A DNA stretch of 64,000 bases, taken from positions 3,286,001-3,350,000 of the forward strand of contig JAJTUP010000002.1 of NCBI GenBank assembly GCA_021399435.1, written 5' to 3'. Source of the DNA: Diaporthe sp. PMI_573 (taxonomy: Eukaryota > Ascomycota > Sordariomycetes > Diaporthales > Diaporthaceae). Both the position numbers and the translations under genes were made by a program. The notes under the pieces were generated by a model. The model had not been told where the DNA came from. It saw only the letters and a program-made list of their open reading frames with translations, and searched no databases. Below are positions 22,859 to 36,872 of the stretch, piece by piece (position 1 is the first letter of the stretch; each line of letters opens with the position of its first letter).

Positions 22859-25800
22859 ACAGCGGCTCCTGAGGGATGTCTTTGATTTTTCTCGCCGTGC
22901 AATCCGACTGGAAGCCGCTGTCTGTGGGGAAAGAAAGCTCTTCGCACGGGATGCTGATGGTCAGGTAGCTGAGCCGTACAGCCTGCTTTTTCTCCTGCAC
23001 GCCACTCAGAACGAAACCGCCCTAAATCAAGGCGGAGCTTGACATGGATGATCTTGATCAAATGGTGAGATTGGAAAGAAGGAGCATCCTGGGTTGGTTG
23101 AATTGTTGACTTGTCGAATCTCAGACTGACAGACATCAAACCGATTCAGGACCGGACCAGATGTTGACCTCCTTACCGTCTCGTGGCTTCCAAGAGGGAT
23201 CTCTGCCAGTTTAAGACCAGGTCCAGATGCCTTTGACGAGCTAGCTTGCAGCGAGACTCAGACACGGCCACTACCCGTTGGCCGTGGCAGCCAACAGTGA
23301 CGCTGGACCAGGGTTGAGGGTCTCGGCAGAGTAATGCACCTCCGTCCAACGCAGCTTTGTGAGGCAGTGGCAATCAAAGAGAGAACATGAGACCATATGG
23401 CACTGACCTGTAGAAGAAAGTCGGTCAGCATGTTATGCATGATATCACTGGGGTGGAAGATGAAGAGTGCTGTACACCGGCGCCACATCGATCAGGTTGA
23501 CGTCTCATTGGTCGACTCTCGATTCTTGTGGCACTTGCACTGATGGGCGAGCTTCAAAACGTTCCACGAGCCAAGGTCACAGACTCTGGCGTACCTTGGA
23601 TGCGAAAGAGAACATGTAAAAACAACAACAAAAAAAAAGTCTGGGCTCCGTCGGGACGCTGATGCTGCGCCTTGCTGTCAGTGGACGACGGAATTCATCG
23701 GCTCGACTTGTGTGGAGACGGGATTCGATCTCATGCGGGCACCCCGAACGTGTTCGCATGGGCGAGGGTGTTGGCAGGAACAGCAATCAATGAGAAAATC
23801 AAGGTCCGGTGGTTCGGGCAGCGGTAGGCTCCCGTGAACGGTTCGTCCGCGTTTGCATGTGGCAGACTGCTCGAATATGACAGTGATGATGGGTTTGGTG
23901 TAGGATAACGATGATAATGAGGACGAAAGAAGGTACGCGAGACAAGGTCGCAACACCACGCACCGCAGCACTGGCAGGAGGAAGATCTGGGTGAAGTATA
24001 GAAGACGGGATGAAGGGGAAGGTGGTTCAGAAAAGTAAGACGCCTGTCGCGCATGTTTAGGGTGGTCAGGGAAAGTGCACAAGAAAGATGCAAAGGGAGG
24101 ACAGTCTGCCGCATTTCTTGACACGGCCGGACTGACCGTGGAGAGCGCGATACACGGTCGGTTTGTGGGGTCTGGTGCACCAGGAAGGGCGAAGTAGCAT
24201 GTGGTATCAGAGACACGGGCGCCGAAGCCTTGATGAGCCTCCCTAGCTAGGCGGTTTCTAGAGTCCTCCCTGTTTGCGAGCGCATCCTCTTGCCCTTGAT
24301 GGTATTGACCGCCTAGGGGCTTTTCATCCCAGGCCCTGCTCAGCTGCAAGTGTCAGATGACAGGGATGAAGACTGCTCCGAGCCATCTCTCTTGTTATCA
24401 TTTTGAGAGGCCGATAATAAACTCTGTATGCCATGGGTGACTTGCCCAGGCATTTGCAGAGAAAAGCAAAGGGGTCTGCACGGAATGGGAAAACAGTGCT
24501 CTGCGGACGACGTAAGGGGCCAGGCTCCGCGGCGGCGTACACCTGGTGCCCATGCAGAACACCAAGTGAGAAGCTGGGATGGTGGGATGCCCAAGAAGAG
24601 GAGACGGACGCTCTCCCGTGATTACATCGTCCACAGGCGAGCACCGAGCCGATACCTGGAGGATGCAAGCCATCGCGAGCGATAACTCGGAATGGAAGCA
24701 AGGTGTGCGGTACCGATTAAGCAAGCTCGGAGGACGCTGTAAGAGAGGGAAGAATGCACCCAGAGTCAACGAGAAGGGGGAAAAAAGAAAAGGCAGGAAA
24801 AGGATACAAATGACACAAGATGACAGAACAGGGACCAGGACCCTTACCAAGCGATCGATGACAGTACTAGTGGGACCTCTGGGGGCAGGGGGGGCGGGGG
24901 GAAGAGGCCGTCGAGCAAGGGGGTCACAGTGCCTAGAAGCGTGATCCTCGTCGAAAGGGTGTACAATGATTGGCTTGTGACTGGTATGAGACCACGGGAT
25001 GAGTAGGACGGGTGGGTGTTCGAGGTTACACCGGATGGTGGGGCCCGGAATCAAGTACCGCAGAGGATCGGCGTCGAACTGTAACGCAGCGTGCAGGAGA
25101 GAGAAGTCTTCGACCTTCCAGGACGCCGTGCCGGTTATGACACGATTGCTGTCGGCTATGGGAAAGGCCTTCTGGTGACTCGGTCGAGTTTGAAAAAGGA
25201 AGTCTGTATCTTGGAGTAGCTGTTAGCTGCAGCCTTTTGCGATTGCCTTGCGCGATACGGGCAGATCTCAGATAGATGGGCTGGTTAGTCCGCCAAATCC
25301 TCCGGGTTATGCGGCAAGGCCCCCAGCTGCAGATCAGCCGACCGGCGATCTGCCTCCCAACTCTAATGGGAAAGGTGGGCTCGTTGGTTCGCGGCAGCGG
25401 TTCGGGATACGGGTGCTGTACCGTATGGTACTGTACACACGGCACAAACTGGTCCAGGGCCGCTGGACGTTTGTTAGACTGGCCGTCATGATTGGCCAGT
25501 TCCTCTGTGGCTGAAGTCGCGAATCAGAATCGTGATGTTGGCCATGGCGAGTCGAGGTTGCCTGGCCGCGTTCCGATATTGTACTGGTATCGCCATCTCT
25601 TCCGTCTCCCTTGCAGTCCCTGTCAGCTGCGTGCTTTTTCTTAACCTTCTTCTTCTGGTGTCATTGACCTTCATGAATAAACACCTTCCTGGCTTTTGGA
25701 CCCAAGCCACGGCGTCGTAGTTCCTAGTCCGGATGGCAAGGAGTTGGCAGCGGAAGCAGCCGTCGATCGCGTCAATCCAAATCCAAATGGCACTCCAGCC

Positions 25801-28567
25801 CCATCAAAAGGCCAAGGAATTTAGCGCGGTTGATTGTCGGGCCAGGGAAGACTTGCAGGAATTGCGCATCTTTGTCAACAGAGCCAGGACAGAGCCTTTG
25901 CTGCATTCGCTCCATCTCAGCCTGCAGCGTCGCCAGGATGGTCCGGCAGCTGGGTCTGGATACATCCTATCACAAGGACAATTCTGACTGAGGTCTTGAC
26001 ATTGCATAAATGGAATAGGAAAAAAAGGAGAAAATGCTGGGACAACGTAATAACTTGCCTTCACAAGGTCAGAACCACCCAGCAATGACTTGATAGGCCC
26101 GCTGTAGGTCGCCTTGGGGGGATTCTCAAGCAACGGACTCGAAATTCTCGTTTGAGAGGGTCAATCCGCGTTCGATCTTCTCTAGGAATGTTGGCGCTGC
26201 TGAAAGCTGTCGGTGGGGGCGGGCTTCTTTTTGGCGTGTTATTTCTGACAGGAGATTGGAGGGGGAAGCGGGAAAAGAGAGTGCATGAAAAAGCAGACAT
26301 AGGTGCTTGATATAAAAATGAACGGTGCAAAGCAAATCCAATTGTATTGGCTACCGGATGCTGCCACGAAAGGATGGTGTGTCGTTATCCCCGAGAACTC
26401 GCTGAGCGTACTTGAACAACCAGATATATGGATACACCAGGGTCTCTGCTCAGATACTGCCGCTGACTACCGAGGCTATTGTACGATGGAAACCCGTCAT
26501 GGCGGAAGACGAATGTCTACCAGGAGGCTTGCCCCTTGTCGAGCATCAGACAGCTTCCAGGGCTCCTGAGCAAGGGCACATCTTGATGGGGCGTGTGATG
26601 GGAAGACCTTGTAGGGGGGGGGGGAACTGGTGGGCTCCCTCAGGTATTTCGGAAGGTAGTCCATGACCTTGAGCCAGTGGGACAGAAGGGGAAGAGGGGA
26701 GGGTCACGGGGTAAATCGATGGCTGAATTAAGTGCTGTGTAGTAGAGCAGGCAGTATAGAGCAGGCCATCGCATTGGCATGTACCGGGTGACGGCGATCC
26801 TGAGTGCCGTGCGCAAGTACCCAAGCCAGGCGAGCTGTGTCTTCAGAGTGCATTCCAAAGTTGTACGGTCCGTGATACCAAGTATGTGGAACGGCGACCG
26901 GGGGCCCCCATGCATCCTGCCTCTCACATCCCGGTGAAGATCTGCCTGGAGACACTGCGAAGGTCCAGATCGATTGGCCGAATGGCGGGTGGGCAAGTAG
27001 ACAAATGGACGGGATGAGTGTGATCCGCGGCAGACACGGGGAACGGCGAGCCTGGACAGTTGCATGTCATGCATGTGCTGTGGTATTCGCCTCAAGTCAC
27101 TTGCCTGCAGGATCACGCGTCGGTGGTGGAGGCAGCAGTGGGCCGGCTCTCGGAGGATGAGAAAGTCGAGACTCGAGGCCGAGGGCATCCTGGCAGAAGT
27201 GCAGAAGACGGCAGCTGCTAGGGACGGGCCAGGCGGGCAGGGACGGGGCCAGGGACGTTGTGAGTCGACTGAACGTTGCACAGGGTATCGTCTAGGATGC
27301 TCTCAGTAGGAGCAATGTCTCACAAGCCAGAGGCGCAATCATCCTGACCTCTGGCCTCTGACGGCGCGGCGCGGCGCGATGGACTCGGGGCTCATACAGA
27401 TCGACACGGCCGCTATCGCGCCATCGTCTCCGTGCTGCCAGCACTCAAACGAGCGGGCGAGATGTGGCATTTGGTGTGCGATATATGCACCCGCTCGCGT
27501 GGGCACTGCGCCAGAACTGCCCTGTCCTGGTCATTCCAATGGCTGTTGCAGCGGGCCGCCTGATCGGTGTGAGGGCAGGGAATCACGAGGACGGAACAAT
27601 CCAGGCCAGTCAGTCCAGTCCAGTGGACCAGTGCACATTGTTGAAGCTTGGTGGAGAAGCAACGCTCCTAGAGGCTCGGGGAGGGGGTTGCTGCCGTGCT
27701 GGCCCACGGGAGGGAAATAGTCAAGTACCTCGGCGCATGTACCTCGACGCAGGTCTGCGGTGCCACGGAGACCTCGATCAATGGTATCAATACAACCCAC
27801 CGAACAAGCCAGCACCTCGCCCCTCCGGTACAGCCTAGAAGCACAGCCGTGCGCCTTGTCATTTGCCTTTGTTCGCCTCGCATCGTCTCATTTCAATGCC
27901 AAATCTCATTACCTGTCGTATCATTCTGGACACAGAACGTTGATGTACAACCTGAGAACCTCGAACGTCTTCAGCCTCCGCCCACTTCCACTTGTTCTCG
28001 GCTGTCGAACCCCTGCCCAACCCCCCCTCCCCTCCCCAGTCCCGATCAGGTTGTCGCTTGGCGCTGCTGTGTGCACGGTGATTGCGCCTCCCTCCAACGC
28101 TGATCCCGTGTTGCAATGTTAACTCGCCGAGCCTGCAGCTTTGGCGCATCCTGTACGATGAGACCGGCCAGACTTTCCAGACTGCGAGCACCGGGGGGCA
28201 CAGTGTCTGGTGTGGGGGGGGAGAAGGGGGGGGCCGGTGACCGCCATGAATGAGGCGAGCACAAGAAGGGGAAAAAATACCCTCCCTACACGGTTTTTTT
28301 TTTTTTAGGTATTTTTTCTTCTTTTCTTTCCCCATTGGACACGCGGTGATGGCCGGTCGCCATGCCACACCCCAGCCCCCATTTTAACCCGCAGCGCCTT
28401 CACCTTGCACACCGAATCTCAGTTACAGCAGGATCGACTGCGACAAGAGCCATTCGCAGCTAGCATTCAGTCTCCAAGTTGGGACCAAGCACCCCGGCCC
28501 ACACTGCAGCGTCATCCAGCCCACCGCATGCATACCCCGGCCATCAGATCTGATCCTGTTGAGCCCC

Positions 28568-28596
28568 GTCGTGCCGTGTCGTGTCGTGTCGTGTCA
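28568..28596. repeat. GTCGT pentanucleotide microsatellite
   Basis: Consecutive near-perfect GTCGT/GTGTC units lie in an otherwise featureless stretch. Confidence 0.75.
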
Positions 28597-30459
28597 TGCC
28601 GGTCCCAGCACCGCGGCAAAGTGGTATTGACCAAGACCAGTGTCACGAGCACACAGCATCACGGGCCCCGGCGGGAGGGAGACACTGCAAAACCTCGGAC
28701 CTGCTCACGCAATCGGCCTTGAACAAGAGGTTAACGGCCGTACAAAGACAAGTTCACTGAATTTAACCCAGGAATTGACACTCCGCGCCCGCGTTTATAC
28801 CTTGCGGCTTCTCTCAAGCTACATGTGGGACATGCAGCCGTCCATGTCATAGCGATTCCGCCGAGGCTCCGAAAAGTAGAGTCTCCTTTACCAGCAGGGC
28901 AGCTCGGACTTTTGCCGGATGACTGGCTAATCTTCAAGATCACATTTGCTTGTAGCCGCGTCGTGGATTGTGAGATGGCAACGTTAGCTGGTAACTGTGA
29001 ACGTATATCATCTGCAGATCGACGAGGAACCAACCCCATGGTCGCCTGCAGCCAGGAATTCGCCGAAAGGCATCTCGCCTAAAAACCCTGCCAACGTTGT
29101 TTGGCGGCTGTATATCTCTTTGAAAACGCCACCCTGCAGTCTTGTCATACAACGAGCCGTTAGACCAAGTACCGACTTCGGATTGGATTCTCGACACAAT
29201 CTGATGCGAATCAAGCTAGAAAGGTTGTCAGGGGTTTGATCATGCCTGACCATTTGGTCCCAGTCCTGCAGGTATTTGACAGACCCGGAGAGACCAGAAC
29301 CTATCCATCGGCCACTGTTACAACGTTGTTGCGCCATTCACTGACTCCAATAATGCATGGTGGTACAAATCTCGGTACTCATCCGTGGCCTGGTCCATGT
29401 CGCAGATTCGCGAGGAACCCCTGCTGCACTTGCCCGGCCAATGATGGACAGCTTCTCAATAACTTTGTCACACTTCCACCTAGTTCTCATCCCGTTTCTT
29501 GGATTAATCTTGCGCATCATCGTGTACCTTCTTGGTGAGCCGTGAGCTGAGTGGGAGTGATTCGCCGCGCATGTCGTTTGGGATACAGCCTCAGCACTCG
29601 ACCGTTACTCGCGAGTATGATACGACGCTTGAGTTCAACTTCCCCTCTGGGCTTCTTCTGTGAATCGGAGCAAGATTCATGGTCAGTGTGTTTCATAGGA
29701 ATTTTGGCACATCCAGAAGTGGAAGATCTGTTTCAAAGATTGGGGTTGCTTGGATCTGTCCCTCGATTTCGAGCGCTAAAATCGATGTCGTTGTCTGCGG
29801 TTTCTCTTCGTGTCGGCAAACTCCCTTCCCCATGGTGGCTGATCAAACTGCCGTCACATCCTGGAGTGGCTTGTTCACGATCCTTCAAAATAGGTATCTG
29901 AGGCTCCCTCATTGCGATCGCAGTCGGGTATCTTGTTGAGTAACTGTAGCATGGCAGCCAAGCGAGAATCATTCACAGTGCTGACTTTCATCAAGCTCCA
30001 AGTATTGCTATGATGTGAGCAGTACCAGGTGTGCGATCAGTAGGCTGATGGGGAGCAGTTAGAAGTACTTTGAACTGGAGTCAGCTCTGAGCTTCTCCCT
30101 CCTGAGCTTATTCATGCCAAATTTACGCGACCTCAGTGTCGAGTCTCCTACAAAGCCCTAGAGGAAGACATGCTGAGTTTGAGCCTGTGAGTATCATTGA
30201 CTTCCTGTCAGGGCCATGGTTGGATGGCCTGATCCCACCGCGAACGTTTGGCTTTTGAATGGGTAACAATGACCGGCAGGATAATTTTGTATACGATGAA
30301 GGGCACAATCCCGACGTGAAAATCGCAACTATCTTCTTTCAATGGTGACTACGACAGGCTCTAGAAGCTGAAAATCCATCGCGGCTCATCAGGTGTTGAC
30401 ACGAGTTGTGTCATCGACACAAGTGGCGCGTAACGAGCACTTGAGGTGCCTGGTTCCGC

Positions 30460-30896
30460 ATGGCCGCCGATGTTCACTACTCAGTACAAGTCGTGGGACT
30501 TCAAGCCTCGAGGGATTCGCTGGCACTGACATGCAACACTGAAATCACATGCTCCTCTTCACCGGGTCTCCTTCCGGCTCCGTCCCAGAAGGGCAAAGGG
30601 AAACGAGCTCCAGCTTACGACGGCGGTGCTGGGTACTTGGAGGCATACGTCCGTCATTCGTTCACAATGACGGGAAGCTATGGACCGGGAGATGTGCTCA
30701 ACCCAGCAGATCAAGGACGATGCCTGAGCCCTGTTATCCCCAGGAAGGACTACTGCAGTAAGTGAGTTGGGTCAACATCAAAGATGTCTTAACCCACGCC
30801 TCGGGTGTTCTGTTACGGATTAATTGGGACCCAACTACTGATTCACCTTGGACAGATTGGACATTTGTGGTGGAAGTCACGCGTATCCCGGCGTGA
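30460..30896 (+). CDS. Candidate small protein, two exons
   Basis: A frame from an ATG at 30460 runs to a consensus GTAAGTGAG donor after 30757 and joins in phase to an exon at 30856-30896 (acceptor GGACAG), giving 112 residues. The joined end reads PRKDYCNWTFVVEVTRIPA. The middle contains VRHSFTMTGSYGPGDV. No signal peptide or known domain is visible, so an upstream exon could be missing. Support is limited to the strong donor and the phase match. Confidence 0.3.
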
Positions 30897-33800
30897 CCAG
30901 CACCACTGCCTGCTCAAGTAGACCCATGCATCGTCACGTTTCTCTGAGGCCCTGCGAGTTCCCGGCAGCTTTTAAGACACGACAATACCACGGGGATAAA
31001 GCCTGCTTCACGCTTCGCGGAGAGTCGCTACTTCTAAGCCACGCATAGCTGTGGTCCAATCAATTGTGCCCGAGGCTGACCGGTTAGCGAGCCTGCATGT
31101 GGATAATCGCGCGCGCCGTGCGGTCACAGGAAAGAGGGTGTAGGGTGCGTGGGTTCATCCGTGCGCATGCATTTGCTCATGGTCATGTTTCGAGTCACTT
31201 GATAGATCTTAGAATCGGAGCTGGGAAAGACTGGGCTCTTTCCCCCGAAACCAGTGTAGGCACTCGAGTTTACGATATCCAGGATTTCTGTTGTACGTTG
31301 ACACTCAGCTTCCGTGCACAGAGCGCACCGAGAAAATGCGCTTCATGAGTAAGCAGCTTCGACTCGATGTTTCCATTGTTGGAACTCGCAAGCAGTCGTG
31401 ACGCATCATGATCCCCAAGAGTGGCTCTAAAGATGTGTTTCCAGATGGAAAACAATACCTGTAAGCCGTCCAGCGCAGAGGTCCGAGTGGCGGAGGACGC
31501 CGAAGAACAGCCATTCCTGGATCTTGAAACGCTCTCCGGGAGTTTCCAATACTTACTTGGATGCCTTTCCATAACTTGGTGGCCTTTAAAACACACCACG
31601 CTCTTGTATATCGGTCCCGCTTTTTGGAATACATTCCACTGATTCTCACCATTGGCCTCGGGGCTGAGGGCTGCAGGGTCATGACTTTAATACATGAAAT
31701 CGGCTTCTGACATGATGCTCCCAGCCGAGAAACCCATCAGCGCCGGATCGCAAATCGAATGATAGCTTCGAGGACGGCATTCAAAGATCCGGACGGCTAC
31801 GTGCTAAGACTTCCAAGTGCTGCATTCAATGAGGTATTGCCACGGGTCATGTTTGTTGCGACTGTGTCCGGCAAATTCAGATAGTTCTGTTCTCGGACGT
31901 GATGAGAATGTGGAAGGCAACCACAGTAGTATGTTTCCCAGCAAAACAATTCTGATGCTGCTTTTATTTCAAAAACTTTTGCTTCCACGATTCTACCGAA
32001 CCACCAGTAAGATATGACTGCTAATCCTCGCCAGCCCTTGCAATTCACAATTTGCTTGTTTTAGTCTCTCTCAACGCTTCAACTCGAGAGACCGTGTGCA
32101 TTCCCTTCGTGGATTCCTCCAAGGTTGTTTGTCAGGCCGCGATGGGATCAGAAGCATTGTGAGAAGCCACCTATCGGCCATCTCCGCGTTCCACCTTTGT
32201 ATCTGTACCACCATCTTGCCCCTGCAGGCCAGATTTCCGATCCATGCCCTATGTAATCCGGGAAATCGGTAATGGTGGACCCCCCCTCCAAATCTTTAAA
32301 TGGCACTCTGAATCGCCGAGAACTTGAATCTAAGAGCTCTCACGCTTCTCCGAGCAGATTCTACTACTTTGAAGTATTATCATCGGTACATGAGGGGCAG
32401 TGTGACGATATGTGATTATGTGGTCGCACAGCATGACCTTGGCCACGCCTGGAGGCACCCTCGCGCTGCAGCCAACCGCCATCCCACTTCATCTAGGAGG
32501 GAGAAACCAAGATCCTGCAGCATTGCGCTCGTGGTAGAGTTTTAGTGAGGCCGTGGGCCTCGCACGAGTGCTCGCTTGCGTCCGTAAGAGGAACACATTC
32601 TACCCAGCCGCGGTGCCTACAAGAGTCAGGTGCTGAGGTCGATTCATGATGCCGGTGATAACATAAGACACCGGGAGCTCACGTAATCGTCTTTCTTTGC
32701 TTTTCTCCCAGTTTGATCGCTACATCAGGTGGCCATTTAGAGTACCTTCTTGAATTGGTCCAGTCGCTGCGGCATGAATCGTTTCGAGTACGCACCTTGC
32801 TGATCCTGTCACCACTACAAGCTAGTCTCCGGACCGATAGGGAGGAGCAAGTCGTATTAGCCAGGAATATGAGCCTGCACTCGCAGCTCCCGCAGTGTGC
32901 AGGTTTCAAGAGAGACCAGCATGCAGTGGAGCCTCTCTGCGATACCCGGGAGTCGCCGCGTCGTCGGCATTGCTCAACCAGACTACCAGAGTACTGCGCC
33001 ATCCCTGCATGCAAGGAAGGCATGCGTAGATCGGTAAACTGGGCAGTTCTCGCCCTGCAGCCTCTTTAGCGGATCTGACAGAGGATCATGCAGTCAGCAG
33101 AGATCCACCATCCTGGCCCCATCTCGAGTCCTCTTACTACGGCACACCAGCCCCATCCGTGAAACCTTGTCATTGTATCTAGTGTACCGGATGCTTTCGT
33201 CCCTCTGCGTGTGAGAGCTAGGATACAGTTTTAACCTGTTCGATTATGCAGCTTCCCAGATGTGGGTGTCCATTTGTCAATGGCCAAACCATTCTGGACG
33301 ATCCCGTGGTGGCCAAGAAAACAAACGGTCTTGAATCTGTGCGGCTCCGTATCTTCTGACTTGGGCATGGCGAGCTATTGACAACTATTCTTGGCTAGTA
33401 TCAAATGAACATGTCATTCTAGTCCTGTGGGTTCGTCCCCTATCTGGCAGGGTCGTATTCGGCTACCTCAACCGCACCGTGAGTGCATAAGGCAGGCCCC
33501 CTCATTGTCCGCTGGAGCGACGGCAGGCAGGCAGGCAGGCTCGAAGCTGTCAGACGCCGCTGGGATTGTGATACGCCGTCGTCAGCATTGCCTTGGACTT
33601 TTGGAGCTGAAGCCGGATCGTACATCATGTCTCAGTCGACGCAGGGGATGCTGCAAAGTTCATCGATAGGGCCAACGGGCGGGCCACACGTGGGATCTCA
33701 GACTGTGGAAGACGTTTCCAAGCCTGCCAATGGTGGGACTGGCAGTTGATCCTATGAGCAGTTGACTTGCGGTATTACGCCAGGCTACCCTGCCCTGCAT

Positions 33801-36800
33801 TTGGAATACTGTGGCGAATCAGCCATTTGCTTCAAAGCGGTTCATGGCCGAGGCCGTCCGTCACCAGCGGCGTCAGAGCTGCCGTCTTCGGGGGTCTCCG
33901 TGTACCGAGATGCATGAACGGATTCTGGCATCGACCACGGGCTATACTAATAAGGGACGGACTGCTGGGAACAGTTGCAGACCAGCATCGTCAGAACTTC
34001 CGAGGGAAAAGCAATGCAGTCATCCGCATTCCGACCCGCCACCACGTCGAACGCGCTTCTGATGTTCTGCCATCTGTGCAGCCCCGTTGCCTCGCATTGC
34101 AACGGCCGTTGATGAAGCGAGGTTAGACGTGCCACGCCGTACAGAGCCGGTACGTTGAAAGGGGGCGGAAGGAAGAAAGCGGAGGGGGCGGACGTATCCG
34201 CGTGTTAGTACTCCACGGCAGGTTGCGTTTACCTCCGTACCAACGAGCGTGGGTGTCAGCAGCCATCAGGAGCCAATTGTGGGAGTCCCGCATCGAGATT
34301 GCCCCTCGGATCCTGCAGCCACATCTTCCATGTTCGCGGTCAGCATGGCCATCGATATGGCCCGATTGAGACGAATCGGAAAATCAAGCAATGTCATCTC
34401 GCTCTGCCGCCGTCCTCATTGGCCACTCTCACGCAAGGGGGCCCAATTTGATCTATACGAGGCGCCTGTACGCTGAGGGCTCACTGATCTACGCAGCCAT
34501 GGCTCGGACTTTGTCTCAGAGTTTTCCGCCACGCGAATCCGTCCCAAACCTCTTCCATGCTTTGTATGCCCCAAATTCCACCCTTTCTGGTTATCAAGAT
34601 CGCCTGGGGTGGAAGATTGTCAGGAACTCTAGTCGAATGGCGAACGACTGCGGATCGAAAGGTGGCGATTCAACCTGACGAATATGTTTCACAACAACGA
34701 CCTTGAATGATTTGCAGACTTGAATTGTAGCTAGTTTTAGAAGGCAATCGACCGGACCGAAAGATCGACTTCAGCCGCACCGGATCCGATGGTAATGAGC
34801 GCGGATGAGAAATTTTTGCTATGTAGATACGCTGCGCAAGCACCGCCTCGCCCTGCCTTTGTTGCTCATCATACTTTGCTTGGCACTGTTGATAGCAGTA
34901 CATGGGGAGCTAAGCAGTCAGCGATGGTGCCCTTATACCCTACTGGTTTTGAATCTATCCGGGGGCTTCGTATGGTAGTTTTGGGCCTCACCATATTTAT
35001 TGCAACTGCGAAGAGCAGCTGCAGAGACTTAAAAGATAACCAGTGTTCTTGCAAAGTAAACATTGGTCTGTGTTAAAGCCTGCAAACACCAACACAAATG
35101 ATGTCCTCAACCAAGTCTTCAATTGGTGACTACCTATTCATTGCTAACATTTGTTGAGCCTGGCACCAAGATTGATCCTCGCACATCTTGTTTTCCTTTT
35201 CGGGGGCTGCTCAAGTCCTCATGCCACCCGATGTAGCAATACTAGTAGGCAGAGTCCCGATCAGGTAATCAGGAATTCTCCATTGTTCAATTCTTTCCTT
35301 GTTTTAGAGCAATTAGGCTTCAAGTGACCTGTGAAGAGGGGGTGTTATGAAGCATTGGGATGTAGGGTATTTACCCATATCACTGCAGACTTGCCCACAA
35401 ATTTTACTCGTGAATATTGTTCCTGGATCAAAGTCTATTCTTCAGTGCATAGATGATTATCTCTTATACCACGTCAGTGATTCATGCCAGACACAATCAT
35501 TTCCTGTATCCATTCCTGCTGGTGAGGCAGGAAAATTCAACAATGGTGGTATTGCGGCCAATATTACGGACGCGTCTCTCAAAGAAGTGGAGTTCAACCC
35601 GTTTTCGTCCTTGAATTTCGATTCGCTTAGTTTTAGTATCTGTAGCGTGTTTTGGTTGGGCCGCGCGTTCTTTCAGATCATCCTCGATCTATTTTTCTGA
35701 TTTGTGTCTTTTCCTCGTCAAGCGCGCCATCAGGGTTTGGGCCGCTGGCATCATCGTCAAATCTTTGTTACTTGATCGACCTAATTTATATCCGCGATGC
35801 GATAATAACCGGATAAGCTTTCCCCGGGTGTGCACTACCCGGCCACAGGACCTATATAGTCACCCCCTGGGTAGCGCTCACTGCCCAATTCTTGTGCGAT
35901 AATCTCACATTGGATTGATAATCGAGCAGAAGACAAGCGAGCCACTGGGGCCTTTGCAATCACGTTTTCGCATTTTTAACCCCACCCCCCCAGAAGAAAA
36001 TGTGGCTGTGTTTTTGAAATAGTTTACATGATTTTTTATGCACTTCCTTAAGATTTCGATATTTGAATGAGGCTTTCGATGATATTGTTTTGCCTCGAGT
36101 TGTTGGTTTAGAGCCTGGGGTAAGACGGTAAACATAGGTACCTACGCGAAGTCTGTGGCACATAAGGCAGGAGTCCCGGGACAAAATTATTCGACCCAGC
36201 AAGCGGGAGATAGGATCAGGTGGTGATGCCTAGGTATGAGCGGGATGTGATAAATCATTTTACATGCTCCCCGCTGAGCCCTACCCCGGCCTCACCCACG
36301 ACGTGCGGCAGAATCCGGGGAAAAGACCTTGCCAGAACTAAGCCAACACACTCTCGCTTCGCAAATCTGGCAAATGATTGACTCCCCCTTTCACATTACC
36401 CATTACATCAGGACAACAACGTACGTTTGGGCCTCCGCAACGGGTTAGTACCTACTGGGGCCAGCGGCCCACCTCTACCGATCCCTCCCGAAAAGGCGAC
36501 ACCTAGAAATAATCATCCGCTGACAGAATCCTTCGATCACACCACCATCAGCCTAAGACCGAACCATCTTAGGCATCTGCTGAGGAGTGAACATGCCATC
36601 CTTGAAGTTCCAGCAGCTCAAATGAATGTGCGGACGTGAAAAGTAGTTATAAAGATCAAGACCATGGTTTCATCGCGCAACGATATTTAGAACATCCTCA
36701 ACCCACAGAAACGCATTGTATCCATAATTCAGACATATTGTAACTGAGTAGATCTTGTCACCTGTTTGATCGAAGTATGCTCTCGTAGTAGATTTTGATT

Positions 36801-36872
36801 GGATTACTCTGCTACCAACCCCAGTCGCCCGCCAATTACCCAAATATACATCTTATCGCAGTTCATTCCACC
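30897..36872. other. Gene-poor region with probable gene relics
   Basis: No intact gene was found in about 6 kb. The minus strand at 31700-31270 gives protein-like blocks in alternating frames (EWLFFGVLRHSDLC is one) that recall the C-terminal part of HET-domain proteins but are interrupted by stops. Plus-strand frames at 32713-33069 and 35347-35700 (117 codons) have no recognised domain. A GGCA/GCAG tetranucleotide run lies at 33521-33540. Confidence 0.4.

Larger units (their letters stand above)
22686..30459. other. Long gene-poor region upstream of medA
   Basis: About 7.8 kb has no convincing gene. Several minus-strand frames of 210-225 codons (24349-23678, 25054-24398, 27281-26640) are proline-, serine- and leucine-rich and share no family with anything I know. 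They could reflect pyrimidine-rich leader sequence of the medA transcript. Simple repeats include a GATCT run near 22838-22857, GGCGC units near 27363-27376, a GTGTC/GTCGT run near 28568-28595 and homopolymers (C10 near 22458, G10 near 26615, T14 near 28294). Confidence 0.45.
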
